Source of the DNA: Alopecurus myosuroides
Taxonomy: Eukaryota > Streptophyta > Magnoliopsida > Poales > Poaceae
Length of the DNA stretch: 64,000 nucleotides
Assembly (NCBI GenBank): GCA_028641055.1
Contig: CM054061.1
Coordinates: 35,281,860-35,345,859, forward strand
Direction: 5' to 3'
The notes beneath the pieces are model-generated. The model searched no databases and was not told the origin of the DNA. It worked only from the letters and a program-made list of their open reading frames with translations. Below, piece after piece: positions 42,878-58,000 of the stretch. Both the position numbers and the translations under genes were made by a program. The stretch's first letter is position 1, and each line of letters opens with the position of its first letter.

Positions 42878-43779
42878 TGTCGTGGTGGTGTCACGGCAGA
42901 TGCCATGGGATGGCTAAAGATGTGGGGACGATGGACGCTGGAGGTGTCCGGGGAGGGATCACGCGACGAGTAGCCGCGTGAGGCAAGATCCACACAACAC
43001 AAACAACACGATGTACCCAGGTTCAGGGCCCTCGTGAGGAGGTAAAACCCCTACTCCTGCCTTTCTCTATGTATTACGATGTCTCTCCGAGTAGCCACAG
43101 TACAAATGGTATCTCTACCGAGTAGCCTCTCTCTCCTCTCCGAGTAGAGCTAGGTCAAGAACTTAGGGTTTCTAGGGTTCCCAGGGAGCAACTGTTTGCG
43201 TATGCCTCGCGCAGGAGGCGGCGGGGCACCTTATATACACGGTGCCCAGCCGGATACGTCCAAATCTAGATAAGTGTCGACATAGTGTGCACATCGTCCT
43301 TTCTCCGAGTACCCGCTGACAGCTTTGGTTCCTAACCTTGGCTGCTTCTGTAAAGTCGTTGGGCAAAACTAGGGGACAGACTGGTATCACTGTACCTAGG
43401 CACAGAGTAGGCCCCCCTTATCCTGCCACGGCCTGCTTCCATGCTGTCACTGTCAGGCAGGCCGGCCCCAGGTGAACAGTAGTTCGAATGCTGCCAAGTA
43501 CGGACCCAGGATACGCGGGATCCTGTGTCAGAACGGCTCCTTTGACTTTCTGGCCCGAGTAGGTTCCCGCCAATTGTTCCCGCCAATTGTACTCGGGCCA
43601 ACCCTTCTACTCGAAAGGACAGAACTTGATTGATATCTCCTTCTGGTCATCTTGAGGTGAGACCGAGTAGCAGTCGACCGGGTAGCGAGTACCAGGTAGT
43701 CGGCTACTCGACCAAACCTCTCTTCTGTAAGCTGCCTTTACCACCTGTCTTTACCCTACTCGGGGGTAACCCCCCGACA
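42878..43779 (-). repeat. 5' LTR of element 2
   Basis: 902 bp, the same length as the 3' LTR with about three mismatches noticed. On - it starts TGTCGGGGGG and ends CACGACA. Confidence 0.95.
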
Positions 43780-43784
43780 AAAGA
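43780..43784. repeat. Target site duplication of element 2 (right)
   Basis: AAAGA, equal to 28410-28414. The satellite resumes with TTAAACCGCGAGG. Confidence 0.9.
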
Positions 43785-45949
43785 TTAAACCGCGAGGCAC
43801 CTGTAGTTCCAATTTGGCCCGTTTTCGGCTAAATCGGCTGAAATTTGTCTTTTTCGAAAGAGGTGTATTTTGAGCTATTCAGAGGTAGTAAGTTTGTTAT
43901 TTGTAGATAAAATATGACATAATATATTTATAATTTTACTTTGTACATTTTTGCAACATATTTTGTGTATGTGCTTCACAAAAAAAAGTCACTTTTGACA
44001 CTCCGGAAAGAGAAAATGGTATTTGTATTCAACGAAAAATAATACTTTATTCGTGAACATTGTTAGTTGTACCAATATGCATCTTTGTGTGTAATATGTT
44101 CACATTTAAACAAACTATGCCATGGATGTGGCCAAAACATCCGTCATTTGGCCCGAAAGCCATGAATCTTCGTATGAGATAGCTCATTTCTGTGAACACA
44201 TTTTCAACCAAATTATCGTATTACAAGTTTATTATTTTTGGTGGATACTAGGACATATATACCAACACCACGCGAAGATCTTGCATCGTTTCGAGGTTTT
44301 TTGAATTTTCTGTAATTTTCGAAGCCGGTTTCGGAAAACGGTCAAAAAGGGGGACATGACCGTTAGTACCTAGGTGTTGAATCTTGATGAAATCTTGGTG
44401 TATCTATGTTTAAATAGGTACTTGGATACCTAAAAATGATTTTTGCAAAAAATAAAGAGCAAACCGCGAGGCACTTGTAGTTCAAATTTGGCCTGGTTTC
44501 AGCTGAATCGGCTGAAATTTGTCTTTTTCGAAAGAGGTGCATTTTGAGCTATTCAGAGGTAGTAAACTTGTTATTTGTAGATAAAATATGACATAATATA
44601 TTTAGAATTTTACTTTGTACATTTTTGCAACATATTTTGTGTATGTGCTTCACAAAAAAGTCACTTTTGACACCCCGGAAAGAGAAAATGGTATTTGTAT
44701 TCAATGAAAAATAATACTTTCTTCGTGAACATTGTTAGTTGTACCAATATGCATCTTTATGTGGAATATGGTCATATTTAAATAAACTATGCCATGGATG
44801 GGGCCAAAACATCCGTCATTTGGCCCGAAAGCCATGAATCTTCGTACGAGATAGCTCATTTCCGTGAACACATTTTCAACCAAATTGTCGTATTCCAAGT
44901 TTATTATTTTTCGGTGGATACTAGGACATATATAACAACACCACGCGAAGATCTTGCATCGTTTCGAGTTTTTTTGAAATTTCTGGAATTTTCAAAGTCG
45001 ATTTTGCAAAACGGTCAAAACGGGGGACATGACCGTTCGTACCTAGGTGTTGAATCTTGATGAATTCTTGGTGTATCTATGTTGAAATAGGTACTTGGAT
45101 ACCTAAAAATGATTTTTGCAAAAAATAAAGAGCAAACCGTGAGGCACCTGTAGTTCAAATTTGGCCCGGTTTCAGCTGAATCGGCTGAAATTTGTCTTTT
45201 TCGAAAGAGGTGTATTTTGAGCTATTCAGAGGTATTAAGTTTGTTATTTGTGGATAAAACATGACATAATATATTTAGAATTTTACTTTGTACATTTTTG
45301 CAACATATTTTGTGTATGTGCTTCACAAAAAAAGTCACTTTTGACACTCCGGAAAGAGAAAATGGTGTTTGTATTCAACGAAAAATAATACTTTATTCGT
45401 GAACATTGTTAGTTGTACCAATATGCATCTTTGTGTGGAATATGGTCACATTTAAACAAATTATGCCATGGATGTGGCCAAAACATCCGTCATTTGGCCC
45501 GAAAGCCATGAATCTTCGTATGAGATAGCTCATTTCTGTTAACACATTTTAAACCAAATTATCGTAATACAAGTTTATTATTTTTGGTGGATACTAGGAC
45601 ATATATACCAGCACCACGTGAAGATATTGCATCGTTTCGAGTTTTTTTGAATTTTCTGTAATTTTCAAAGCCGGTTTCGGAAAACGGTCGAAAAGGGGGA
45701 CATGACCGTTAGTACCTAGGTGTTGAATCTTGGTGAACTCTTGGTGTATCTATGTTGAAATAGGTAGTTGGCTACCTGAAAATGATTTTTGCAAAAAATA
45801 AAGAGCAAACCGCGAGGCACATGTATTTCAAATTTGGCCCGGTTTCATCTGAATCGGGTAAAATTTGTCTTTTTCGAAAGAGGTGTATTTTGAGCTATTC
45901 AGATGTAGTAAGTTTGTTATTTGTAGATAAAATATGACATAATCTATTT

Positions 45950-48900
45950 AGAATTTTACTTTGTACATTTTTGCAACATAGTTTGTGTATGTGCTTCACA
46001 AAAAAAGTCACTTTTGACACTCCGGAAAGGGAAAATGGTTTGTATTCAACGAAAAATAATACTTTCTTCGTGAACATTGTTAGTTGTACCAATATGCATC
46101 TTTGTGTGGAATATGGTCACATTTAAACAAACTATGCCATGGATGTGGCCAAAACATCCGTCATTTGGCCCGAAAGCCATGAATCTTCGTACGAGATAGC
46201 TCATTTTTGTGAACACATTTTTAACCAAATTGTCGTATTCCAAGTTTATTATTTTTGGTGGATACTAGGACATATATAACAACACCACGCGAAGATCTTG
46301 CATCGTTTCGAGTTTTTTTGAATTTTCTGTAATTTTCAAAGCCGGTTTCGGAAAACGGTCAAATAAGGGGACATGACCGTTAGTACCTAGGTGTTGAATC
46401 TTGATGAAATCTTGGTGTATGTATGTTGAAATAGGTACTTGGCTACCTAAAAATGATTTTCGCAAAAACTAAAGAGCAAACTGCGAGGCACTTGTAGTTC
46501 AAATTTGGCCCGGTTTCAACTAAATCGGCTGAAATTTGTCTTTTTCGAAAGAGGTGCATTTTGATCTATTCAGAGGTATTAAGTTTGTTATTTGTAGATA
46601 AAATATGACATAATATATTTATAATTTTACTTTGTACATTTTTGCAACATTTTTTGTGTATGTGCTTCACAAAAAAATTCACTTTTGACACTCCGGAAAG
46701 GGAAAATGGTATCTGTATTCAACGAAAAATAATACTTTCTTCGTGAACATTGTTAGTTGTACCAATATGCATCTTTGTGTGGAATATGGTCACATTTAAA
46801 CAAACTATGCCATGGATGTGGCCAAAACATCCGTCATTTGGCCCGAAAGCCATGAATCTTCGTACGAGATAGCTCATTTCTGTGAACACATTTTCAACCA
46901 AATTGTCGTATTCCAAGATTATTATTTTTGATGGATACTAGGACATATATAACAACACCACGCGAAGATCTTGCATCGTTTCGAGTTTTTTGAATTTTCT
47001 GTAATTTTCAAAGCCGGTTTCGGAAAACGGTCGAAAAGGGGGACATGACCGTTAGTACCTAGGTGTTGAATCTTGGTGAACTCTTGGTGTATCTATGTTG
47101 AAATAGGTAGTTGGATACCTGAAAATGATTTTTGCAAAAAATAAAGAGCAAACCGCGAGGCACCTGTATTTCAAATTTGGCCCGGTTTCATCTGAATCGG
47201 GTAAAATTTGTCTTTTTCGAAAGAGGTGTATTTTGAGCTATTCAGAGGTAGTAAGTTTGTTATTTGTAGATAAAACATGACATAATATAATTAGAATTTT
47301 ACTTTGTACATTTTTGCAACATAGTTTGTGTATGTGCTTCACAAAAAAAGTCACTTTTGACACTCCGGAAAGGGAAAATGGTTTGTATTCAACGAAAAAT
47401 AATACTTTCTTCGTGAACATTGTTAGTTGTACCAATATGCATCTTTGTGTGGAATATGGTCACATTTAAACAAACTATGCCATGGATGTGGCCAAAACAT
47501 CCGTCATTTGGCCCGAAAGCCATGAATCTTCGTACGAGATAGCTCATTTTTGTGAACACATTTTCAACCAAATTGTCGTATTCCAAGTTTATTATTTTTG
47601 GTGGATACTAGGACATATATAACAACACCACGCGAAGATCTTGCATCGTTTCGAGTTTTTTTGAATTTTCTGTAATTTTCAAAGCCGGTTTCGGAAAACT
47701 GTCAAAAAAGGGGACATGACCGTTAGTACCTAGGTGTTGAATCTTGATAAAATCTTGGTGTATCTATGTTGAAATAGGTACTTGGCTGCCTAAAAATGAT
47801 TTTCGCAAAAAATAAAGAGCAAACTGCGAGGCACTTGTAGTTCAAATTTGGCCCGGTTTCAACTAAATCGGCTGAAATTTGTCTTTTTCGAAAGAGGTGC
47901 ATTTTGATCTATTCAGAGGTATTAAGTTTGTTATTTGTAGATAAAATATGACATAATATATTTATAATTTTACTTTGTACATTTTTGCAACATTTTTTGT
48001 GTATGTGCTTCACAAAAAAAGTCACTTTTGACACTCCGGAAAGGGAAAATGCTATCTGTATTCAACGAAAAATAATACTTTCTTCGTGAACATTGTTAGT
48101 TGTACCAATATGCATCTTTGTGTGGAATATGGTCACATTTAAACAAACTATGCCATGGATGTGGCCAAAACATCCGTCATTGGGCCCGAAAGCCATGAAT
48201 CTTCGTACGAGATAGCTCATTTCTGTGAACACATTTTCAACCAAATTGTCGTATTCCAAGATTATTATTTTTGATGGATACTAGGACCTATATAACAACA
48301 CCACGCGAAGATCTTGCATCGTTTCGAGTTTTTTGAATTTTCTGTAATTTTCAAAGCCGGTTTCGGAAAACGGTCGAAAAGGGGGACATGACCGTTAGTA
48401 CCTAGGTGTTGAATCTTGGTGAACTCTTGGTGTATCTATGTTGAAATAGGTAGTTGGCTACCTGAAAATGATTTTTGCAAAAAATAAAGAGCAAACCGCG
48501 AGGCACCTGTATTTCAAATTTGGCCCGGTTTCATCTGAATCGGGTAAAATTTGTCTTTTTCGAAAGAGGTGCATTTTGATCTATTCAGAGGTATTAAGTT
48601 TGTTATTTGTAGATAAAATATGACATAATATATTTAGAATTTTACTTTGTACATTTTTGCAACATAGTTTGTGTATGTGCTTCACAAAAAAAGTCACTTT
48701 TGACACTCCGGAAAGGGAAAATGGTTTGTATTCAACGAAAAATAATACTTTCTTCGTGAACATTGTTAGTTGTACCAATATGCATCTTTGTGTGGAATAT
48801 GGTCACATTTAAACAAACTATGCCATGGATGTGGCCAAAACATCCGTCATTTGGCCCGAAAGCCATGAATCTTCGTACGAGATAGCTCATTTTTGTGAAC

Positions 48901-51430
48901 ACATTTTTAACCAAATTGTCGTATTCCAAGTTTATTATTTTTGGTGGATACTAGGACATATATAACAACACCACGCGAAGATCTTGCATCGTTTCGAGTT
49001 TTTTTGAATTTTCTGTAATTTTCAAAGCCGGTTTCGGAAAACGGTCAAATAAGGGGACATGACCGTTAGTACCTAGGTGTTGAATCTTGATGAAATCTTG
49101 GTGTATGTATGTTGAAATAGGTACTTGGCTACCTAAAAATGATTTTCGCAAAAACTAAAGAGCAAACTGCGAGGCACTTGTAGTTCAAATTTGGCCCGGT
49201 TTCAACTAAATCGGCTGAAATTTGTCTTTTTCGAAAGAGGTGCATTTTGATCTATTCAGAGGTATTAAGTTTGTTATTTGTAGATAAAATATGACATAAT
49301 ATATTTATAATTTTACTTTGTACATTTTTGCAACATTTTTTGTGTATGTGCTTCACAAAAAAAGTCACTTTTGACACTCCGGAAAGGGAAAATGCTATCT
49401 GTATTCAACGAAAAATAATACTTTCTTCGTGAACATTGTTAGTTGTACCAATATGCATCTTTGTGTGGAATATGGTCACATTTAAACAAACTATGCCATG
49501 GATGTGGCCAAAACATCCGTCATTGGGCCCGAAAGCCATGAATCTTCGTACGAGATAGCTCATTTCTGTGAACACATTTTCAACCAAATTGTCGTATTCC
49601 AAGATTATTATTTTTGATGGATACTAGGACATATATAACAACACCACGCGAAGATCTTGCATCGTTTCGAGTTTTTTGAATTTTCTGTAATTTTCAAAGC
49701 CGGTTTCGGAAAACGGTCGAAAAGGGGGACATGACCGTTAGTACCTAGGTGTTGAATCTTGGTGAACTCTTGGTGTATCTATGTTGAAATAGGTAGTTGG
49801 ATACCTGAAAATGATTTTTGCAAAAAATAAAGAGCAAACCGCGAGGCACCTGTATTTCAAATTTGGCCCGGTTTCATCTGAATCGGGTAAAATTTGTCTT
49901 TTTCGAAAGAGGTGTATTTTGAGCTATTCAGAGGTAGTAAGTTTGTTATTTGTAGATAAAACATGACATAATATAATTAGAATTTTACTTTGTACATTTT
50001 TGCAACATAGTTTGTGTATGTGCTTCACAAAAAAAGTCACTTTTGACACTCCGGAAAGGGAAAATGGTTTGTATTCAACGAAAAATAATACTTTCTTCGT
50101 GAACATTGTTAGTTGTACCAATATGCATCTTTGTGTGGAATATGGTCACATTTAAACAAACTATGCCATGGATGTGGCCAAAACATCCGTCATTTGGCCC
50201 GAAAGCCATGAATCTTCGTACGAGATAGCTCATTTTTGTGAACACATTTTCAACCAAATTGTCGTATTCCAAGTTTATTATTTTTGGTGGATACTAGGAC
50301 ATATATAACAACACCACGCGAAGATCTTGCATCGTTTCGAGTTTTTTTGAATTTTCTGTAATTTTCAAAGCCGGTTTCGGAAAACTGTCAAAAAAGGGGA
50401 CATGACCGTTAGTACCTAGGTGTTGAATCTTGATAAAATCTTGGTGTATCTATGTTGAAATAGGTACTTGGCTGCCTAAAAATGATTTTCACAAAAAATA
50501 AAGAGCAAACTGCGAGGCACTTGTAGTTCAAATTTGGCCCGGTTTCAACTAAATCGGCTGAAATTTGTCTTTTTCGAAAGAGGTGCATTTTGATCTATTC
50601 AGAGGTATTAAGTTTGTTATTTGTAGATAAAATATGACATAATATATTTATAATTTTACTTTGTACATTTTTGCAACATTTTTTGTGTATGTGCTTCACA
50701 AAAAAAGTCACTTTTGACACTCCGGAAAGGGAAAATGCTATCTGTATTCAACGAAAAATAATACTTTCTTCGTGAACATTGTTAGTTGTACCAATATGCA
50801 TCTTTGTGTGGAATATGGTCACATTTAAACAAACTATGCCATGGATGTGGCCAAAACATCCGTCATTGGGCCCGAAAGCCATGAATCTTCGTACGAGATA
50901 GCTCATTTCTGTGAACACATTTTCAACCAAATTGTCGTATTCCAAGATTATTATTTTTGATGGATACTAGGACATATATAACAACACCACGCGAAGATCT
51001 TGCATCGTTTCGAGTTTTTTGAATTTTCTGAAATTTTCAAAGCCGGTTTCGGAAAACGGTCGAAAAGGGGGACATGACCGTTAGTACCTAGGTGTTGAAT
51101 CTTGGTGAACTCTTGGTGTATCTATGTTGAAATAGGTAGTTGGCTACCTGAAAATGATTTTTGCAAAAAATAAAGAGCAAACCGCGAGGCACCTGTATTT
51201 CAAATTTGGCCCGGTTTCATCTGAATCGGGTAAAATTTGTCTTTTTCGAAAGAGGTGTATTTTGAGCTATTCAGAGGTAGTAAGTTTGTTATTTGTAGAT
51301 AAAATATGACATAATATATTTAGAATTTTACTTTGTACATTTTTGCAACATAGTTTGTGTATGTGCTTCACAAAAAAAGTCACTTTTGACACTCCGGAAA
51401 GGGAAAATGGTTTGTATTCAACGAAAAATA
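45950..51430 (+). repeat. Higher-order repeat: 2,686-bp tetramer (B-A-B-A)
   Basis: Variants B (GGTTTGTATTC, TTTTTGTGAACAC, CCAAGTTTATT) and A (GTATCTGTATTC, CCAAGATTATT) alternate with a 1,343-bp dimer period. Rarer changes recur only every 2,686 bp: GATAAAACATGACATAATATA at about 47270 and 49955, and a frame-changing GTCAAATAAGGGG at about 46360 and 49045. Confidence 0.82.
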
Positions 51431-52079
51431 ATACTTTCTTCGTGAACATTGTTAGTTGTACCAATATGCATCTTTGTGTGGAATATGGTCACATTTAAAC
51501 AAACTATGCCATGGATGTGGTCAAAACATCCGTCATTTGGCCCGAAAGCCATGAATCTTCGTACGAGATAGCTCATTTTTGTGAACACATTTTCAACCAA
51601 ATTGTCGTATTCCAAGTTTATTATTTTTGGTGGATACTAGGACATATATAACAACACCACGCGAAGATCTTGCATTGTTTCGAGTTTTTTTGAATTTTCT
51701 GTAATTTTCAAAGCCGGTTTCGGAAAACGGTCAAAAAAGGGGACATGACCGTTAGTACCTAGGTGTTGAATCTTGATGAAATCTTGGTGTATCTATGTTG
51801 AAATAGGTACTTGGCTACCGTAAAAATGATTTTCGCGAAAAATAAAGAGCAAACTGCGAGGCACTTGTAGTTCAAATTTGGCCCGGTTTCAACTAAATCG
51901 GCTGAAATTTGTCTTTTTCGAAAGAGGTGCATTTTGATCTATTCAGAGGTATTAAGTTTGTTATTTGTAGATAAAATATGACATAATATATTTATAATTT
52001 TACTTTGTACATTTTTGCAACATTTTTTGTGTATGTGCTTCACAAAAAAAGTCACTTTTGACACTCCGGAAAGGGAAAA

Positions 52080-55000
52080 TGGTATCTGTATTCAACGAAA
52101 AATAATACTTTCTTCGTGAACATTGTTATTTGTACCAATATGCATCTTTGTGTGGAATATGGTCACATTTAAACAAACTATGCCATGGATGTGGCCAAAC
52201 CATCCGTCATTTGGCTCGAAAGCCATGAATCTTCGTACGAGATAGCTCATTTCTGTGAACACATTTTCAACCAAATTGTCGTATTCCAAGATTATTATTT
52301 TTGGTGGATACTAGGACATATATAAAAACACCACGCGAAGATCTTGCATCGTTTCGAGTTTTTTTGAATTTTCTGTAATTTTCAAAGCCGGTTTCGGAAA
52401 ATGGTCAAAAAGGGGGACATGACCGTTAGTACCTAGGTGTTGAATCTTGATGAAATCTTGGTGTATCTATGTTGAAATAGGTACTTGGCTACCTAAAAAT
52501 GATTTTTGCAAAAAATAAAGATTAAACCGCGAGGCACCTATAGTTCAAATTTGGCCTGGTTTCAACTAAATCGGCTGAAATTTGTCTTTTTCGAAAGAGG
52601 TGTATTTTGAGCTATTCAGAGGTAGTAAGTTTGTTATTTGTGGATAAAATATGACATAATATATTTAGAATTTTACTTTGTACATTTTTGCAACATATTT
52701 TGTGTATGTGCTTCACAAAAAAAGTCACTTTTGACACTCCGGAAAGAGAAAATGGTGTTTGTATTCAACGAAAAATAATACTTTATTCGTGAACATTGTT
52801 AGTTGTACCAATATGCATCTTTGTGTGGAATATGGTCACATTTAAACAAATTATGCCATGGATGTGGCCAAAACATCCGTCATTTGGCCCGAAAGCCATG
52901 AATCTTCGTATGAGATAGCTCATTTCTGTGAACACATTTTAAACCAAATTATCGTAATACAAGTTTATTATTTTTGGTGGATACTAGGACATATATACCA
53001 GCACCACGTGAAGATCTTGCATCGTTTCGAGCTTTTTTTGAATTTTCTGTAATTTTCAAAGCCGGTTTCGGAAAACGGTCGAAAAGGGGGACATGACCGT
53101 TAGTACCTAGGTGTTGAATCTTGGTGAACTCTTGGTGTATCTATGTTGAAATAGGTAGTTGGCTACCTGAAATTGATTTTTGCAAAAAATAAAGAGCAAA
53201 CCGCGAGGCACCTGTATTTCAAATTTGGCCCGGTTTCATCTGAATCGGGTAAAATTTGTCTTTTTCGAAAGAGGTGTATTTTGAGCTATTCAGAGGTAGT
53301 TAGTTTGTTATTTGTAGATAAAATATGACATAATATATTTAGAATTTTACTTTGTACATTTTTGCAACATAGTTTGTGTATGTGCTTCACAAAAAAGTCA
53401 CTTTTGACACTCCGGAAAGGGAAAATGGTTTGTATTCAACGAAAAATAATACTTTCTTCGTGAACATTGTTAGTTGTACCAATATGCATCTTTGTGTGGA
53501 ATATGGTCACATTTAAACAAACTATGCCATGGATGTGGCCAAACCATCCGTCATTTGGCTCGAAAGCCATGAATCTTCGTACGAGATAGCTCATTTTTGT
53601 GAACACATTTTCAACCAAATTGTCGTATTCCAAGTTTATTATTTTTGGTGGATACTAGGACATATATAACAACACCACGCGAAGATCTTGCATCGTTTCG
53701 AGTTTTTTTGAATTTTCTGTAATTTTCAAAGCCGATTTCGGAAAACGGTCAAAAAAGGGGACATGATCGTTAGTACCTAGGTGTTGAATCTTGATGAAAT
53801 CTTGGTGTATCTATGTTGAAATAGGTACTTGGCTACCTAAAAATGATTTTCACGAAAAATTAAGAGCAAACTGCGAGGCACTTGTAGTTCAAATTTGGCT
53901 CGGTTTCAACTAAATCGGCTGAAATTTGTCTTTTTCGAAAGAGGTGCATTTTGATCTATTCAGAGGTATTAAGTTTGTTATTTGTAGATAAAATATGACA
54001 TAATATATTTATAATTTTACTTTGTACATTTTTGCAACATTTTTTGTGTATGTGCTTCACAAAAAAAAGTCACTTTTGACACTCCGGAAAGGGAAAATGG
54101 TATCTGTATTCAACGAAAAATAATACTTTCTTCGTGAACATTGTTAGTTGTACCAATATGCATCTTTGTGTGGAATATGGTCATATTTAAATAAACTATG
54201 CCATGGATGTGGCCAAAACATCCGTCATTTGGCCCGAAAGCCATGAATCTTCGTACGAGATAGCTCATTTCTGTGAACACATTTTCAACCAAATTGTCGT
54301 ATTCCAAGATTATTATTTTTGGTGGATACTAGGACATATATAACAACACCACGCGAAGATCTTGCATCGTTTCGAGTTTTTTTGAATTTTCTGTAATTTT
54401 CAAAGCCGGTTTCGGAAAATGGTCAAAAAGGGGGACATGACCGTTAGTACCTAGGTGTTGAATCTTGATGAAATCTTGGTGTATCTATGTTGAAATAGGT
54501 ACTTGGCTACCTAAAAATGATTTTTGCAAAAAATAAAGATTAAACCGCGAGGCACCTATAGTTCAAATTTGGCCCGGTTTCAGCTAAATCGGCTGAAATT
54601 TGTCTTTTTCGAAAGAGGTGTATTTTGAGCTATTCAGAGGTAGTAAGTTTGTTATTTTAGATAAATTATGACATAATATATTTAGAATTTTACTTTGTAC
54701 ATTTTTGCAACATATTTTGTGTATGTGCTTCACAAAAAAAGTCAGTTTTGACACTCCGGAAAGAGAAAATGGTGTTTGTATTCAACGAAAAATAATACTT
54801 TATTCGTGAACATTGTTAGTTGTACCAATATGCATCTTTGTGTGGAATATGGTCACATTTAAACAAATTATGCCATGGATGTGGCCAAAACATCCGTCAT
54901 TTGGCCCGAAAGCCATGAATCTTCGTATGAGATAGCTCATTTCTGTGAACACATTTTAAACCAAATTATCGTAATACAAGTTTATTATTTTTGGTGGATA

Positions 55001-58000
55001 CTAGGACATATACCAGCACCACGTGAAGATCTTGCATCGTTTCGAGTTTTTTTTGAATTTTCTGTAATTTTCAAAGCCGGTTTCGGAAAACGGTCGAAAA
55101 GGGGGACATGACCGTTAGTACCTAGGTGTTGAATCTTGGTTAACTCTTGGTGTATCTATGTTGAAATAGGTAGTTGGCTACCTGAAAATGATTTTTGCAA
55201 AAAATAAAGAGCAAACCGCGAGGCACCTGTATTTCAAATTTGGCCCGGTTTCATCTGAATCGGGTAAAATTTGTCTTTTTCGAAAGAGGTGTATTTTGAG
55301 CTATTCAGAGGTAGTAAGTTTGTTATTTGTAGATAAAATATGACATAATATATTTAGAATTTTACTTTGTACATTTTTGCAACATAGTTTGTGTATGTGC
55401 TTCACAAAAAAAGTCACTTTTGACACTCCGGAAAGGGAAAATGGTTTGTATTCAACGAAAAATAATACTTTCTTCGTGAACATTGTTAGTTGTACCAATA
55501 TGCATCTTTGTGTGGAATATGGTCATATTTAAATAAACTATGCCATGGATGTGGCCAAAACATCCGTCATTTGGCCCGAAAGCCATGAATCTTCGTACGA
55601 GATAGCTCATTTCTGTGAACACATTTTCAACCAAATTGTCGTATTCCAAGTTTATTATTTTTGGTGGATACTAGGACATACATAACAACACCACGCGAAG
55701 ATCTTGCATCGTTTCGAGTTTTTTTTGAATTTTCTGTAATTTTCAAAGCCGGTTTCGGAAAACGGTCAAAAAAGGGGACATGACCGTTAGTACCTAGGTG
55801 TTGAATCTTGATGAAATCTTGGTGTATCTATGTTGAAATAGGTACTTGGCTACCGTAAAAATGATTTTCGCGAAAAATAAAGAGCAAACTGCGAGGCACT
55901 TGTAGTTCAAATTTGGCCCGGTTTCAACTAAATCGGCTGAAATTTGTCTTTTTCGAAAGAGGTGCATTTTGATCTATTCAGAGGTATTAAGTTTGTTATT
56001 TGTAGATAAAATATGACATAATATATTTATAATTTTACTTTGTACATTTTTGCAACATTTTTTGTGTATGTGCTTCACAAAAAAAGTCACTTTTGACACT
56101 CCGGAAAGGGAAAATGGTATCTGTATTCAACGAAAAATAATACTTTCTTCGTGAACATTGTTAGTTGTACCAATATGCATCTTTGTGTGGAATATGGTCA
56201 CATTTAAACAAACTATGCCATGGATGTGGCCAAACCATCCGTCATTTGGCTCGAAAGCCATGAATCTTCGTACGAGATAGCTCATTTCTGTGAACACATT
56301 TTCAACCAAATTGTCGTATTCCAAGATTATTATTTTTGGTGGATACTAGGACATATATAACAACACCACGCGAAGATCTTGCATCGTTTCGAGTTTTTTT
56401 GAATTTTCTGTAATTTTCAAAGCCGGTTTCGGAAAATGGTCAAAAAGGGGGACATGACCGTTAGTACCTAGTTGTTGAATCTTGATGAAATCTTGGTGTA
56501 TCTATGTTGAAATAGGTACTTGGCTACCTAAAAATGATTTTTGCAAAAAATAAAGATTAAACCGCGAGGCACCTATAGTTCAAATTTGGCCCGGTTTCAA
56601 CTAAATCGGCTGAAATTTGTCTTTTTCGAAAGAGGTGTATTTTGAGCTATTCAGAGGTAGTAAGTTTGTTATTTGTGGATAAAATATGACATAATATATT
56701 TAGAATTTTACTTTGTACATTTTTGCAACATATTTTGTGTATGTGCTTCACAAAAAAAGTCACTTTTGACACTCCGGAAAGAGAAAATGGTGTTTGTATT
56801 CAACGAAAAATAATAATTTATTCGTGAACATTGTTAGTTGTACCAATATGCATCTTTGTGTGGAATATGGTCACATTTAAACAAATTATGCCATGGATGT
56901 GGCCAAAACATCCGTCATTTGGCCCGAAAGCCATGAATCTTCGTATGAGATAGCTCATTTCTGTGAACACATTTTAAACCAAATTATCGTAATACAAGTT
57001 TATTATTTTTGGTGGATACTAGGACATATATACCAGCACCACGTGAAGATCTTGCATCATTTCGAGTTTTTTTTTGAATTTTCTGTAATTTTCAAAGCCG
57101 GTTTCGGAAAACGGTCGAAAAGGGGGACATGACCGTTAGTACCTAGGTGTTGAATCTTGGTGAACTCTTGGTGTATCTATGTTGAAATAGGTAGTTGGCT
57201 ACCTGAAAATGATTTTTGCAAAAAATAAAGAGCAAACCGCGAGGCACCTGTATTTCAAATTTGGCCCGGTTTCATCTGAATCGGGTAAAATTTGTCTTTT
57301 TCGAAAGAGGTGTATTTTGAGCTATTCAGAGGTAGTAAGTTTGTTATTTGTAGATAAAATATGACATAATATATTTAGAATTTTACTTTGTACATTTTTG
57401 CAACATAGTTTGTGTATGTGCTTCACAAAAAAAGTCACTTTTGACACTCCGGAAAGGGAAAATGGTTTGTATTCAACGAAAAATAATACTTTCTTCGTGA
57501 ACATTGTTAGTTGTACCAATATGCATCTTTGTGTGGAATATGGTCACATTTAAACAAACTATGCCATGGATGTGGCCAAACCATCCGTCATTTGGCTCGA
57601 AAGCCATGAATCTTCGTACGAGATAGCTCATTTTTGTGAACACATTTTCAACCAAATTGTCGTATTCCAAGTTTATTATTTTTAGTGGATACTAGGACAT
57701 AGATAACAACACCACGCGAAGATCTTGCATCGTTTCGAGTTTTTTTGAATTTTCTGTAATTTTCAAAGCCGATTTCGGAAAACGGTCAAAAAAGGGGACA
57801 TGATCGTTAGTACCTAGGTGTTGAATCTTGATGAAATCTTGGTGTATCTATGTTGAAATAGGTACTTGGCTACCTAAAAATGATTTTCGCGAAAAATTAA
57901 GAGCAAACTGCGAGGCACTTGTAGTTCAAATTTGGCCCGGTTTCAACTAAATCGGCTGAAATTTGTCTTTTTCGAAAGAGGTGCATTTTGATCTATTCAG

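Larger units (their letters stand above)
28415..43779 (-). mobile_element. Element 2: young Tat-lineage Ty3/gypsy retrotransposon inserted in the satellite
   Basis: This is a complete 15,365-bp element in - orientation with 902-bp LTRs (TGTCG...CGACA), 5-bp TSD and a PBS starting TGGCGCCC. It has gag-protease, RT, RNase H-integrase on - and a spliced antisense gene on +. Only about three mismatches between the LTRs were noticed by eye, so insertion is very recent. It is nearly intact: one UAG between protease and RT and one frameshift in the RT/RNase H connection. Confidence 0.93.

Noticed and set aside
42730..43002. Start of element 2 gag inside the 5' LTR at Met 43002
   Set aside because: The frame runs through the LTR end and the primer binding site. 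The first Met after the PBS (42729) is the sensible start, so the upstream part is chance open frame.
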